DNA of 64,000 nt from Zoogloea sp. (GCA_016703645.1 JADJBR010000010.1:659514-723513), one strand, 5' to 3'. Positions 1 through 8,332 are shown, counted from the stretch's first letter. Program-made: numbers and translations. The notes: generated by a model not told the origin, from the sequence alone.

Positions 1-437
1 CCAAGATCGCCACCATTGGCCTCGGCATCGTCGCCGTGCTGCTGGGCATCCTGTTCGAGAAGCAGAATATCGCCTTCCTCGTCGGCCTGACCTTCGGCAT
101 CGCCGCCTCCACCAACTTCCCGATCCTGATCCTGTCCATGTATTGGCGTGGCCTCACGACCCGCGGCGCGCTGCTGGGCGGTCTGGCCGGCCTGATCTCG
201 GCGGTGACCTTCGTGGTGCTGTCCAAGGCCGTATGGGTGGTGGTGCTGGGCAATGCGCAAGCCATCTTCCCGTACGAGCAGCCGGCTCTGTTCTCGATGC
301 CGCTGGCCTTCTTCTTCACCTGGCTGTTCTCGGTCACCGACTCGAGCGCCCGGGCCAAGATCGACAAGGCAGGCTTCGACGACCAGTACGTGCGTTCCCA
401 GACCGGCATCGGCGCCGCCAGCGCCAGCGCCCACTGA
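1..437 (+). CDS. actP: Cation/acetate symporter ActP, C-terminal part
   Basis: This is the C-terminal end of a sodium:solute symporter, the family that takes up acetate and other short carboxylates with Na+ across the inner membrane. The gene begins before the window; the first whole in-frame codon is at position 3. About 144 residues remain, with three hydrophobic segments. The stretches ASTNFPILILSMYWRGLTTR, NAQAIFPYEQPALFSMP and the tail QTGIGAAS closely resemble the end of E. coli ActP as I recall it. The gene is followed by a strong terminator at 480-507, so it is the last gene of its transcript. The family call is firm; acetate specificity is inferred from the C-terminal similarity. Confidence 0.93.
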   Translation, partial: KIATIGLGIVAVLLGILFEKQNIAFLVGLTFGIAASTNFPILILSMYWRGLTTRGALLGGLAGLISAVTFVVLSKAVWVVVLGNAQAIFPYEQPALFSMPLAFFFTWLFSVTDSSARAKIDKAGFDDQYVRSQTGIGAASASAH

Positions 438-479
438 GGCACGACACAAGTCTTACCTTCCTCCCCCTCGAGGAACTTT

Positions 480-507
480 CGGGCGCCCACGGGCGCCCGC
501 TTTTTTT
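480..507 (+). terminator. Rho-independent terminator of actP
   Basis: A perfect 9-bp GC-rich inverted repeat (cgggcgccc at 480-488 and gggcgcccg at 491-499) is followed by seven T at 501-507, about 43 bp after the actP stop. Confidence 0.9.
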
Positions 508-675
508 GGCGCTCCGGCCGCAGCACACGCACCGACCAATGGGCCAAGCGGACGCAGCCGCCCCTGAACAGGCGCGGCATTGAATTGGGGAGAACGCGGA
601 AAAAGGTGTTAGCGGGACACCGAATGATGACCCGCCGAGGGGGGAACGCCCCCTGCCCCGCTCACGGGACGAGAA

Positions 676-1332
676 TCAGCCCCGGCAGTACTGGAGCAGG
701 CGTCCCCGGTAGGGGCTGCCATCGTCCAGGGGGGTATCGATGGGGGTTTCGGTCAGGCTGAAGCCGGCCAGGGCCATGGCCTTGTTGAAGGCCGAGCGGT
801 TGCTCCGGTTCGGATCAACGATCAAGACCTCGGCCACCGGGGCCGCGTGGAACTGGATGAAGCCTGCGAGCTGCCCGGGGTGGCTGCGCTCGTACAGCAC
901 ATCACTGCCGATGATCAGGTCGAACTCTCCGAGCAGCGGGTTGCTGCGCGCCCAGTTTCCGGTCTGGTACTTCAGCTCGGGCAGGTCATTGAGCAGGAGA
1001 TTGGCATCGAGGAAGCGGGAGGCCAGGGGATGGCAATCACTGGCGGTGACGTCGCCAAGACGCCTGTGGATCACCAGGCTCGCAAGCGCCAGCCCGCAGC
1101 CGATCTCCAGGATGCGACGCCCACCGAGTTCACGTACCTGCATCAGGTCGGCCAACTTGCGTGCCGAAGGCCAGACCTGGCCGAAGAGGGGCCAGGTCGC
1201 TGGCGAGATTCCCGCCGCCTCGGCCTCTCCCAAGGGATCGGAATATTGCTGGCCGTCGAGCAGGGAGCGGATTTCAAGATCCGCGCCGCCGGCCACGCCC
1301 ACCTGCTGGAACTTCACTTCATAGCCGGGCAT
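676..1332 (-). CDS. Class I SAM-dependent methyltransferase (METTL21/lysine-methyltransferase-like)
   Basis: A 218-residue Rossmann-fold methyltransferase. SAM motif I is LEIGCGLALASL, about 80 residues in, followed by an acidic strand end (TASDCHP) and the segment IIGSDVLYE, typical of the METTL21/nicotinamide-methyltransferase-like group that methylates protein lysines. The substrate cannot be told from sequence. It lies directly behind infA on the minus strand. A TTG at 1345-1347 overlaps the infA stop codon and could be a coupled start, but the ATG at 1332 gives the usual family start, so I chose that. No signal peptide or membrane segment is seen, so it is probably cytosolic. Confidence 0.8.
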   Translation of the reverse strand: MPGYEVKFQQVGVAGGADLEIRSLLDGQQYSDPLGEAEAAGISPATWPLFGQVWPSARKLADLMQVRELGGRRILEIGCGLALASLVIHRRLGDVTASDCHPLASRFLDANLLLNDLPELKYQTGNWARSNPLLGEFDLIIGSDVLYERSHPGQLAGFIQFHAAPVAEVLIVDPNRSNRSAFNKAMALAGFSLTETPIDTPLDDGSPYRGRLLQYCRG

Positions 1333-1343
1333 GTGAGCCGGGC

Positions 1344-1604
1344 TCAACGGCGACGCTGGGGCGCCGGACCGCTGCTGCCGCGGCCTTCGAGATGCCGGAA
1401 GGTGATGCGCCCCTTGAAGAGATCATAGGGGGAGAGTTCGAGGGAAACCTTGTCGCCGGCGAGGATGCGGATGTGGTGCTTGCGCATCTTGCCACCCGTA
1501 TAGGCCACCAGCATGTGACCGTTGTCCAGGGTCACACGGAAGCGCGCATCGGGCAGCACCTCCATGACAACACCCTGCATTTCAATGAGATCTTCCTTGG
1601 CCAT
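1344..1604 (-). CDS. infA: Translation initiation factor IF-1 (first copy)
   Basis: IF-1 binds the ribosomal A site and helps IF-2 and IF-3 assemble the 30S initiation complex. The protein begins [11 protein letters not shown], contains the OB-fold core [20 protein letters not shown] and ends with a basic tail (PQRRR). It is 86 residues, longer than the 72 of E. coli IF-1 but similar to the second copy here at 26862. The start at 1604 is chosen because AGGAG lies 8 nt upstream; the in-frame ATG at 1610 is only 2 nt from it. It follows cspA with a terminator-like hairpin (1622-1655) in between, and the methyltransferase gene follows immediately. Confidence 0.95.
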   Translation of the reverse strand: MAKEDLIEMQGVVMEVLPDARFRVTLDNGHMLVAYTGGKMRKHHIRILAGDKVSLELSPYDLFKGRITFRHLEGRGSSGPAPQRRR

Positions 1605-1621
1605 GGCCATGTCTCCTGATA

Positions 1622-1655
1622 GATGAAAAAGAAAAAGCCCGGCATGAACCGGGCT
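1622..1655 (-). terminator. Terminator between cspA and infA
   Basis: On the minus strand a 7-bp stem (AGCCCGG / CCGGGCT, plus-strand 1636-1642 and 1649-1655) is followed by a T-rich run (TTTTTCTTTTT). It ends cspA mRNA, but lies only about 20 nt before the infA ribosome-binding site, so infA needs read-through or a promoter inside the hairpin region. Confidence 0.75.
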
Positions 1656-1750
1656 CATTCATGAGGAGGCGGGCCTGAAAGAATCTCAGAAACACGTCAC
1701 CTGGCAGTGCTCCTGCCCGGCAGGGATGCCGGACAGGCTTCACGCGGCGA

Positions 1751-1957
1751 TTACTCGGCCGGGCGGATGTTGGAAGCTTGCTGACCCTTGGGGCCGGTGG
1801 TGACGTCAAACGTCACGCGCTGACCTTCGGTCAGGGTCTTGAAGCCGGAGCCTTGAATTGCGGAGAAGTGGGCGAAGAGATCTTCACCGCCAGCTTCCGG
1901 GGTGATGAAACCGAAGCCCTTGGAATCATTGAACCACTTCACGGTACCAGTTGCCAT
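1751..1957 (-). CDS. cspA: Cold-shock protein (CspA family)
   Basis: A 68-residue single-domain cold-shock protein, the normal length for the family. It starts [10 protein letters not shown], carries RNP1 (KGFGFITP) and RNP2 (LFAHFSAI), and ends with the usual NIRPAE-like tail. These proteins bind single-stranded nucleic acid and melt RNA secondary structure. An AAGGA site lies 8 nt before the ATG. The gene stands upstream of infA on the same strand, with a terminator between them. Whether expression is cold-induced cannot be told; the family also contains constitutive members. The leader is potentially long, as the next gene upstream is divergent and over 300 bp away. Confidence 0.95.
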   Translation of the reverse strand: MATGTVKWFNDSKGFGFITPEAGGEDLFAHFSAIQGSGFKTLTEGQRVTFDVTTGPKGQQASNIRPAE

Positions 1958-2271
1958 TTTGAATATCCTTTAAAAGAAAAAGCAGGGACGTGCCCTGAGG
2001 GTAGGGCGAAGCTCAAGACGGCGGGGTGATGAAGGGAGGACTGCCGCAGGACTGCGGGTACTGAACCACACAACAACAACACTACTTGAAGATCGCGAGC
2101 CGTACTGTGCACTGTATCGGCCCCTAAAGCAATCACTATTTGGACCGTGGTCGTGGCCAGGCCAGGCGGGAAAAGCCGCTTGCGGCTACCCTTTGGGCGC
2201 CGCACGCCGATAGAATCATGACGTGCAACTTCTTGCCCCCGCCCACCCTAACGCGCCGGAGACACCACGCC
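1958..2271. other. Divergent intergenic region (314 bp)
   Basis: This region separates cspA (minus) from the solute-binding protein gene (plus) and must hold both promoters. A perfect hairpin sequence (ccgcag at 2044-2049, ctgcgg at 2052-2057) lies in the expected cspA leader. I could not identify convincing -35/-10 pairs or a gene here. Confidence 0.5.
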
Positions 2272-3168
2272 ATGCCGACAGCCACACCCCGTTCCCCCCG
2301 CCAGCCACACCGCCCCCACCTGTTTGTGGCGGGGCTGCTGTGCGCAATCGCCACACTTGCTGCAGCCCAGAGCCCCGACAGCCCCGGAACCCTTCGCAAG
2401 CTGAAGGACGGCGGCGTGATCAATCTGGGCTACCGGACTGATTCAGCCCCCTTCTCCTTTGTCGGTGACGACAAGCGCCCCACCGGCTACTCGGTGGAGC
2501 TATGCCAGGAAGTGGTGGGCGTACTGCGCCAGAACCTGGGGCTGCCCCAGCTACGCGTCCAATGGGTTCCGGTCACCTCCGCCACCCGCATCGAGGCCGT
2601 GGTGAGCGGGCAGGTGGACCTGGAATGCGGCACCACCAGCGCAACCCTGTCGCGCATGGAGAAGGTGGACTTCTCCAACCTGATCTTCGTGGATGGCACC
2701 GGCCTGCTGGTGCGCAGCAATGGCGGCGTAAAGCGGGTCGCCGATCTGGCCGGGCGCAAGGTTGCGGCCACCCGCGGTAGCACCGGCGAAGACAACCTGC
2801 GCCGTGCCCTTGCCCAGCGCGGCATCACGGCGGAGGTGCTCAGCGTGGATTCGGAAGTGGAGGGCTTGAAGGCCGTTGAGGCCGGCACAGTGGACGCCTA
2901 TGCCAACGACCGGCTGATCCTCATCGGCCTGGGGCGCAAGGCCAAGGACGCCCAGGCCCTCGGACTGGTGGACGAGGACATCTCCATGGAGCCCTACGCC
3001 CTGATGATGCGCCAGGACGCCGCCTTCCGGGTCGCGGTCAATCGGGCCATCTCGACGATCTACCGCAGCCCGGCCATTGATGGACTTTACGAGCGCTGGT
3101 TCGGCGGCTTCGGCAAGCCCGGAGCCCTGCTCGGCGCCATGTACTACCTTGGCGCCACCCCGGAGTAA
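2272..3168 (+). CDS. Amino-acid ABC transporter solute-binding protein (GltI-like)
   Basis: A 298-residue periplasmic binding protein of the SBP_bac_3 family, which captures polar amino acids such as glutamate/aspartate for an ABC importer. A signal peptide covers about residues 1-32 (hydrophobic LFVAGLLCAIATLAAA with cleavage near AAA-Q). Family-typical segments include INLGYRTDSAPFSFV, GYSVELCQEV, LECGTTSAT and GSTGEDNLR. I chose the ATG at 2272 because it gives an intact signal peptide and has GGAG about 10 nt upstream; in-frame starts further upstream would bury it. No permease or ATPase gene is adjacent, so it is an orphan binding protein or serves a transporter elsewhere. The exact ligand is not determined. 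Confidence 0.88.
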   Translation: MPTATPRSPRQPHRPHLFVAGLLCAIATLAAAQSPDSPGTLRKLKDGGVINLGYRTDSAPFSFVGDDKRPTGYSVELCQEVVGVLRQNLGLPQLRVQWVPVTSATRIEAVVSGQVDLECGTTSATLSRMEKVDFSNLIFVDGTGLLVRSNGGVKRVADLAGRKVAATRGSTGEDNLRRALAQRGITAEVLSVDSEVEGLKAVEAGTVDAYANDRLILIGLGRKAKDAQALGLVDEDISMEPYALMMRQDAAFRVAVNRAISTIYRSPAIDGLYERWFGGFGKPGALLGAMYYLGATPE

Positions 3169-3171
3169 GCC

Positions 3172-3606
3172 ATGCACAAAGGCATCAGGGGTTTCTTCCG
3201 CTTCGTGGGCAGTGTCGCCCTCGTCTTCTTTCTCGGCGCCTGCGCCACCGGGGGCAGCCCCCACGGCGGCCCCAGCGGCACCGGTGTGGTGATGAGCATC
3301 GCCGAATCGGAAGTGGGCAGCCGCACCGGCAGCATCGTCGGGGCAATTGGCGGTGCCATCGTGGGGTCTGTGGTGGGGGGACAGATCGGCAGCGGCTTTG
3401 GCCGCACGGTCGCCTCCACAGCCGGCAGTATCGGCGCGTCGATGATCGGCAGCAGCATGGGATCGCGGATGGCGGCGGACCGGGAGTGGACCATCACCGT
3501 GCGCTTCAGCGACGGGATCGACCGGGACATCAGGTCGAAGACGCCGCCTGAGGTCCGCCCGGGCGACAAGGTCAGCGTGGATAATGGGGAGATCCGGCGC
3601 CACTGA
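3172..3606 (+). CDS. Glycine-zipper outer-membrane lipoprotein
   Basis: A 144-residue predicted lipoprotein. The N-terminus has a basic start, a hydrophobic stretch and a lipobox LGAC near residue 24. Residues about 50-100 form a glycine-zipper region (repeats of GxxxG such as GSIVGAIGGAIVGSVVGG), as in SlyB and the rickettsial 17-kDa antigen family, which insert into or stabilise the outer membrane. The C-terminal part (WTITVRFSDG, PGDKVSVDNGEIR) is a small beta domain often found in this family. It starts 3 bp after the solute-binding protein gene and is probably co-transcribed with it, though no functional link is evident. Confidence 0.82.
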   Translation: MHKGIRGFFRFVGSVALVFFLGACATGGSPHGGPSGTGVVMSIAESEVGSRTGSIVGAIGGAIVGSVVGGQIGSGFGRTVASTAGSIGASMIGSSMGSRMAADREWTITVRFSDGIDRDIRSKTPPEVRPGDKVSVDNGEIRRH

Positions 3607-3758
3607 CCCGGTGATCTGCGACAATCCACCACATTCCGCCCCTGCGGGGGAGAGGCTACATTCTCGCTCTGGCCGGCAGGTGCCCCCCCCCCCGGGCGCA
3701 TGCGCACACCTCGACACCTGCCGGCCTTCCTGACCGTCGCTCCGGGGAAAATCGCCCG

Positions 3759-5021
3759 ATGCCCCTTCCCCTGTCCACCCACACACCCTCCAGCCCCGCC
3801 GACGCCCTGCGGCGCCTGCTCAACCTGCGCTGGCTGTCCATCGGCGGCATGCTGGCCGTGGTGGTGTCCGTGCCCTGGCTGCTCGACATCCCCCTGCCCG
3901 CGCGGCCCCTGCTGCAGGTGGTGGCGGCCCTGATCGCCATCAACTTGCTGTCCCTGGTCCGCGCCAGGCGTCTGAGCGATCTGCACCCGGCGGAACTGTT
4001 CCTGCAGCTCAGCATCGACCTGGGTGCGTGGAGCGTCTTCCTGTATTTCACCGGGGGAGCGACCAACCCCCTGATCTCCCTGCTCCTGCCCCTCGTTGCC
4101 ATCGGCGCGGCAACACTCAGCGCACCCTACGCCTGGGCCGTGGCGGCCGAGGCCGTGACCGCCTACTCGATCCTGTGGGACTTCAACGAGCAGCTCGATA
4201 TCTACGATTCCGGACTCGCGGTGCATTGGCACCTGGCCGGCATGTGGCTCACCTTCGCCCTCTCGGCCGGCGTCATCGTGTGGTACGTGGTGCGCATGAC
4301 CGCCGCCATCCGCAGCCGCGACCACGCCCTGGCCGAAGCGCGCGAAGCCCGTCTGCGCAACGAGCGCATCGTGGCCCTTGGCAATCTGGCCGCTGGCGCC
4401 GCCCACGAACTGGGCACGCCCCTGGGCACCATGGCCATCGTTGCCGGCGAACTGGCCCGCAACCCTGCCCTGGATGACGACGTGCGCGCCGATGCCGAGC
4501 TCCTGCGCGAACAGGTTGGGCACTGCAAGGCCATCCTGGGCAATCTGACCCTGCGCGCCGGCAGCCTGCGTGCCGAAGGGGGTGAAGTGCTACCCACCGA
4601 CATCTGGCTGCGCGGCATCATCGAACGGTGGCGCAGCCTGCGACCCCACGTGCCGCTGACCACCATCTGCCAGTGCGGCGACCCGCCCCCCAGCCTGGTG
4701 GCCGATGCCACGCTTGAGCAGGCGATTCACAACATCATCAACAATGCCGCCGATGTGAGCCCCGACGGCGTCGAGTGCGAGGTCGGGGTCGAAGAGACGC
4801 AGATCGTGGTGCGCATACTCGACCGTGGCCCCGGCATTCCTCCCGACTTTCGCCCCGAGGCAGACCTCCGTCAGGACGGCAACGGCGACGGTCTGGGCAT
4901 TGGCCTGCTGCTGGCCTTCGACGCGGTCGAGCGCTGCAGCGGCCGCATCACGTTTGCCTCTCGTCCCGGTGGCGGCACCATCGCCACGCTCACCCTTCCC
5001 CTTTCAGCCCTTCGCCCATGA
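3759..5021 (+). CDS. regB: Redox-sensing histidine kinase RegB/PrrB family
   Basis: A 420-residue inner-membrane sensor kinase with about six hydrophobic segments (residues 25-180) and a cytoplasmic kinase core. Residues 99-104 read GGATNP, matching the quinone-binding GGxxNP signature of RegB. The H-box AAHELGTPLG has the phospho-acceptor H216. C256 in the segment EQVGHCKAIL corresponds in position to the redox-active cysteine of RegB. The ATP-binding lobe shows NIINNAADVSP, DRGPGIP and GLGIGLLL. Its stop overlaps the start of the response regulator by 4 bp (ATGA). In other Proteobacteria this pair adjusts respiration, denitrification and carbon or nitrogen fixation genes to redox state; that role is inferred here. 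Confidence 0.9.
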   Translation: MPLPLSTHTPSSPADALRRLLNLRWLSIGGMLAVVVSVPWLLDIPLPARPLLQVVAALIAINLLSLVRARRLSDLHPAELFLQLSIDLGAWSVFLYFTGGATNPLISLLLPLVAIGAATLSAPYAWAVAAEAVTAYSILWDFNEQLDIYDSGLAVHWHLAGMWLTFALSAGVIVWYVVRMTAAIRSRDHALAEAREARLRNERIVALGNLAAGAAHELGTPLGTMAIVAGELARNPALDDDVRADAELLREQVGHCKAILGNLTLRAGSLRAEGGEVLPTDIWLRGIIERWRSLRPHVPLTTICQCGDPPPSLVADATLEQAIHNIINNAADVSPDGVECEVGVEETQIVVRILDRGPGIPPDFRPEADLRQDGNGDGLGIGLLLAFDAVERCSGRITFASRPGGGTIATLTLPLSALRP

Positions 5022-5563
5022 CCTCGCAGGACGCCCCCCACATACTCGTCATCGATGACGACCCCGCCTTCAACCGCGTGCTCACCCGCGCCCTGGCCCA
5101 GCGCGGCTTCAAGGTCTTCGGCGCCCAGGAGCCCGAAACCGCCCTGGATCTCGCCCGGGCACACGAGCCCGAATATGTGGTCCTCGACCTCAACATCGCA
5201 GGCAGCTCCGGCCTGCGCCTCATCGAGCCCCTGCTGGGGGTCAATCCCGACTGTCGCATCCTGGTGCTGACCGGCTACGCCAGCATCGCCACCACCGTGG
5301 ACGCCATCAAGCTGGGCGCCACCCAATACCTCGCCAAGCCCGCCGATGTGGATGCCATCCTGAAGGCCCTTCATGCCACGGATGTGATCATCGCGGAAGA
5401 GGAGATGGCGTCCGGCCCCATGTCGGTGGATCGGCTCGAATGGGAGCACATCCAGCGGGTACTCGCGGAGAACGATGGAAACATCTCGGCCACCGCCCGT
5501 GCGCTTAAAATGCACCGTCGCACATTGCAACGGAAGCTGGCCAAGCGGCCGGTCAAGGAATGA
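5018..5563 (+). CDS. regA: Response regulator RegA/PrrA family
   Basis: A 181-residue two-domain regulator. The receiver domain (about 1-120) has the acidic pocket DDD at 13-15, phospho-acceptor D57 in VVLDLN, the conserved T in VLTGYAS and K in LAKP. The C-terminal Fis-type helix-turn-helix (GNISATARALKMHRRTLQRK) is characteristic of RegA/PrrA/ActR. It starts inside the kinase stop codon (ATGA) and its own stop overlaps the next start in the same way, so regB, regA and hslR are translationally coupled. It should bind GC-rich promoters after phosphorylation by the upstream kinase. Its targets are unknown; the norCB and norEFQ genes in this window are plausible but show FNR-type boxes instead. 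Confidence 0.92.
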   Translation: MTSQDAPHILVIDDDPAFNRVLTRALAQRGFKVFGAQEPETALDLARAHEPEYVVLDLNIAGSSGLRLIEPLLGVNPDCRILVLTGYASIATTVDAIKLGATQYLAKPADVDAILKALHATDVIIAEEEMASGPMSVDRLEWEHIQRVLAENDGNISATARALKMHRRTLQRKLAKRPVKE

Positions 5564-5961
5564 AACCAACGGAAGACCACGACGCCCGCGTCCGCCTCGA
5601 CAAATGGTTGTGGGCAGCACGCTTCTTCAAGCACCGCACCCAGGCCACCGAAGCCGTGGACGGGGGCAAGATCCAGCTCAACGGCATCCGCGTGAAGCCC
5701 GCGCGGGACGTGAAGATCGGCGACCGGATCGACATCCAGATCGCCGAGACGCATTTCTGCGTGATGGTGAAGGGCATTGCCGACAAACGCGGCAGTGCCC
5801 CCATGGCCCAGGCGCTCTATGAGGAAACGGCCGAAAGCAGTGCGGCCCGGGCGGCGGCCAGGGAGCAGCACAAGCTTTCCGCCACACCCGGCGCCGATCT
5901 CCACGGCCGCCCCACCAAGCGCGACCGGCGGCAGATCGGGCGCATGATGGGTGGAGACTGA
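5560..5961 (+). CDS. hslR: Ribosome-associated heat-shock protein Hsp15 (S4 domain)
   Basis: A 133-residue RNA-binding protein. The S4 domain at about residues 10-70 reads VRLDKWLWAARFFKHRTQA and GKIQLNGIRVKPARDVKIGD, the Hsp15 signature. The C-terminus is basic (GRPTKRDRRQIGR). In E. coli Hsp15 binds stalled free 50S subunits carrying nascent chains so they can be recycled. It is translated from an ATGA overlap with regA, an unusual partnership for a redox regulator. It is convergent with the OmpA-type gene, with 20 bp between their stops. Confidence 0.93.
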   Translation: MKPTEDHDARVRLDKWLWAARFFKHRTQATEAVDGGKIQLNGIRVKPARDVKIGDRIDIQIAETHFCVMVKGIADKRGSAPMAQALYEETAESSAARAAAREQHKLSATPGADLHGRPTKRDRRQIGRMMGGD

Positions 5962-5980
5962 ACGCCCGTCACCACGGATC

Positions 5981-7249
5981 TCAGCAACCGATCACCTTGA
6001 ATTCGACACGGCGATCCAGCGCATCGCTGGCGTCATCGCGCCCGTTGCCGATCATCGTCTGCCGGGAGCCCGCACCGCTGGCAATCATGCGTTTTGCCAA
6101 TCCGGCAGACTCGGCGTCCAGGCGGTTTCGGACGTATTCCGCCCGCAGCAGGGACAGACGCTCGTTCAGCGGCTCCGGTCCGGTCGGACTGGTGTGGCCG
6201 GCCACCTCCAGACAGGCGCCGGAACTCGCCGCCCGCATTGCGATGGTCTTCAACCATACCGGGTAGGGGCCACTCAGCCTCGCGTCCTGCACGAAAGCGG
6301 TCGAACCCGGCCGGAACAGGAACTTGACCGCCAGGCGCCGGTGCTCCAGCCCGAAGTCGACGATGCCGGCAAAGGCAGCCGCGGCCTGCTCCCGACGCCC
6401 GAGCTTCCAGTTGGTGAGGTAAAGGCCATTGAGTGCGCGCAACTGTCTGCCCGACGGCATGGCCAGCACACTTGCGTAGAGGTCAAGCGCCTCGCGGTAG
6501 CGTCCCGCATCGTAGTTCTGGATGGCCTCGGCCGTGAGGGCTGCGGCCAGGATGCGGTCCAGGTACAGCGGATTGATCGGATCCCCCGCCTTGGTTCCCT
6601 GGCAGGTCCGGATGTAGCCGTCCGTCGCCGGGTCGTCGGACCACGCCGGCGTGTCCCTGAAGAAGGGCAGTGGCGTTGGATCAACCCCCTCCGGCAAAGC
6701 GAAGGCCAGGCCCTTGCCAACCAGCTTGCCGCTACGCAGATCCGCCAGGGCAAGGCAGATGCGGTAGGCTTGGCGCTCGCCGGACGCCTGCCTCTGGGCG
6801 TTGACACCGGTCAGTGTGCCGATCAGCACCAGCGGGCCGCGGGCCACATTGGCGGCCGAGAAGGGCTGCACGTCATATTGCGGGTAGTGCTCGCGCATCA
6901 TCTGGACAAGACGCTCGCCCATCGACCGGGTTGCCACCGACTGGGTGCCGGTGACCCCATCGATCAAGGGGTCGATCACCACAGGGTAGCGTCTCCCCGG
7001 TGACGAACCTTCCACAGGCAGCCTGGCGTTTTTGAACAGGGCCGCCGCGGCACTGAGCACCGCGGTGTCGTAGGCCTGGATCGGAGGAGGCACGGCGGGG
7101 GCCGACGTGGGCCGGAGCACCTGGCCCGACCCCTCCGGCGGGGGAGATGGCGCTGGATCCACGCCGCTGCACCCCCCTGTCACCAGCACGGCAAACAACA
7201 GAGCCCCCCACATGCGGCGGCCACCGGACGAGCGTGAGAGCATGTTCAT
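5981..7249 (-). CDS. OmpA-domain lipoprotein paired with TIR protein
   Basis: A 422-residue exported protein. The N-terminus (hydrophobic GALLFAVLVTGGC, candidate lipid-anchored C27) looks like a lipoprotein signal, though the lipobox is not perfect (TGGC). A Pro/Ser-rich linker follows. The middle part (VVIDPLIDGVTG, VLIGTLTGV, ADLRSGKLVGKG) resembles periplasmic lipoproteins that bind partner proteins. Next comes a TPR-like stretch (NYDAGRYREALDLYASVLAM). The C-terminus is an OmpA-like peptidoglycan-binding domain (VAGHTSPTGPEPLNERLSLLRAEYVRNRL and DRRVEFKV). The start overlaps the stop of the TIR gene (ATGA), so the two are translationally coupled. It probably anchors a complex to the cell wall. 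Exact function unknown. Confidence 0.78.
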   Translation of the reverse strand: MNMLSRSSGGRRMWGALLFAVLVTGGCSGVDPAPSPPPEGSGQVLRPTSAPAVPPPIQAYDTAVLSAAAALFKNARLPVEGSSPGRRYPVVIDPLIDGVTGTQSVATRSMGERLVQMMREHYPQYDVQPFSAANVARGPLVLIGTLTGVNAQRQASGERQAYRICLALADLRSGKLVGKGLAFALPEGVDPTPLPFFRDTPAWSDDPATDGYIRTCQGTKAGDPINPLYLDRILAAALTAEAIQNYDAGRYREALDLYASVLAMPSGRQLRALNGLYLTNWKLGRREQAAAAFAGIVDFGLEHRRLAVKFLFRPGSTAFVQDARLSGPYPVWLKTIAMRAASSGACLEVAGHTSPTGPEPLNERLSLLRAEYVRNRLDAESAGLAKRMIASGAGSRQTMIGNGRDDASDALDRRVEFKVIGC

Positions 7250-8142
7250 TGCCGGCACTCCTTCTGGAAATAGTGCCGGGTTTCGTCCGAGAGCGATTCT
7301 CCCAGCTGAATCCGGGCAACAAGATCGGCGCACCGGGATGTCCTGGCAGAGGCCCTGTCCACACGGGCCGCGGGCGTCCGCTCCTTGGTGTTGGCCATCG
7401 CACCGACCACCACCGGCGCAGGCCGGGCCGGCACGGACGGGGCGGGTGGCAACGGGTCGATCCGCGCGGGCGCAGGCGGGGGAGCCACAACAACCCGTGG
7501 TACCGGTGTGGTGGGCTCCACCTGGGGCGCAGTGGGCTCGGCCAAGCTGCCCCCAGCCGGGGCCGGCCGAAGGACGTAGACGGCACCGGACGCGAGCAAC
7601 ACCGCCGCCGCAATGGCTGCCACCAGCAGAACGGGCCGCGGCCGCCGACCCGGCACCGCATTGCCGCCAACCTGGTCGGCGGGATCATAGGCCGGCGCCG
7701 CATCTCCCGGCCGAACCGGGTCTTCCAGCGACTGGCCCCCAAGGGAGTCGGGTTTGCCCAGAAGGCGTTCAAGATCCGCAACGAGCAGACGCATACCCTC
7801 GAATTCGAGGCTGCCGTCCCAGTGGGTCAGGTCGGCCGCCTGGATCTCGCGGAAGCCGGCCGGTGGCCGGACCGCCTCGATCAGGACCGGGACGAGCTTG
7901 CCCTGGCGTCGCCCCTCCGTGGCCTCTTCATACACCCACTCGCTCTCGATCGAGCGTGCCGACCACAAAACGACCATGCAGCGCATCCGCTCGAGAGCAC
8001 GCTCAAGCACGTTGCGCCAAGTGTCCCCCGCCGGGATGCGACGATCCCACCACACCGTCCAGCCGGCGGACTCCAGCATCGCGGCGATACGGCGCGCCTC
8101 GTCCCTGTCCTTCTCCGTGTAACTCAGGAAGATGTCCGCCAT
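7246..8142 (-). CDS. TIR-domain transmembrane protein
   Basis: A 298-residue protein with an N-terminal TIR domain (about 1-130): MADIFLSYTEKD, WTVWWDRRIPAGD, VVLWSARSIESEWVYEEA and KLVPVLIEA. W69 and E73 match the W-x3-E spacing of the catalytic glutamate in TIR NADases. A single membrane segment lies at about 171-191, followed by a Pro-rich linker and a C-terminal periplasmic part with two cysteines (C271, C296). TIR should therefore be cytosolic and the tail periplasmic. I chose the ATG at 8142 because it begins exactly at the TIR fold and has GAGG 6 nt upstream. It overlaps the downstream OmpA-type lipoprotein by 4 bp. A role in defence or stress signalling is inference. Confidence 0.85.
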   Translation of the reverse strand: MADIFLSYTEKDRDEARRIAAMLESAGWTVWWDRRIPAGDTWRNVLERALERMRCMVVLWSARSIESEWVYEEATEGRRQGKLVPVLIEAVRPPAGFREIQAADLTHWDGSLEFEGMRLLVADLERLLGKPDSLGGQSLEDPVRPGDAAPAYDPADQVGGNAVPGRRPRPVLLVAAIAAAVLLASGAVYVLRPAPAGGSLAEPTAPQVEPTTPVPRVVVAPPPAPARIDPLPPAPSVPARPAPVVVGAMANTKERTPAARVDRASARTSRCADLVARIQLGESLSDETRHYFQKECRQ

Positions 8143-8332
8143 ACCTGGCCTCATGGAACAGCTTGCAAGTCCGGGGAACGAGATCTTCGGTTTCCCTTGC
8201 ATCGTCGGCACACGCATGCATCAACAACAGGAGACCTACGCGCGACGGGGGGCGCCCAGGGGGCAATCTCACCCCGCCTGCATTCACTCTAGCACGCATT
8301 CCCCGGGGCAGAAGGGCCGGGCGGCCTCGCCC

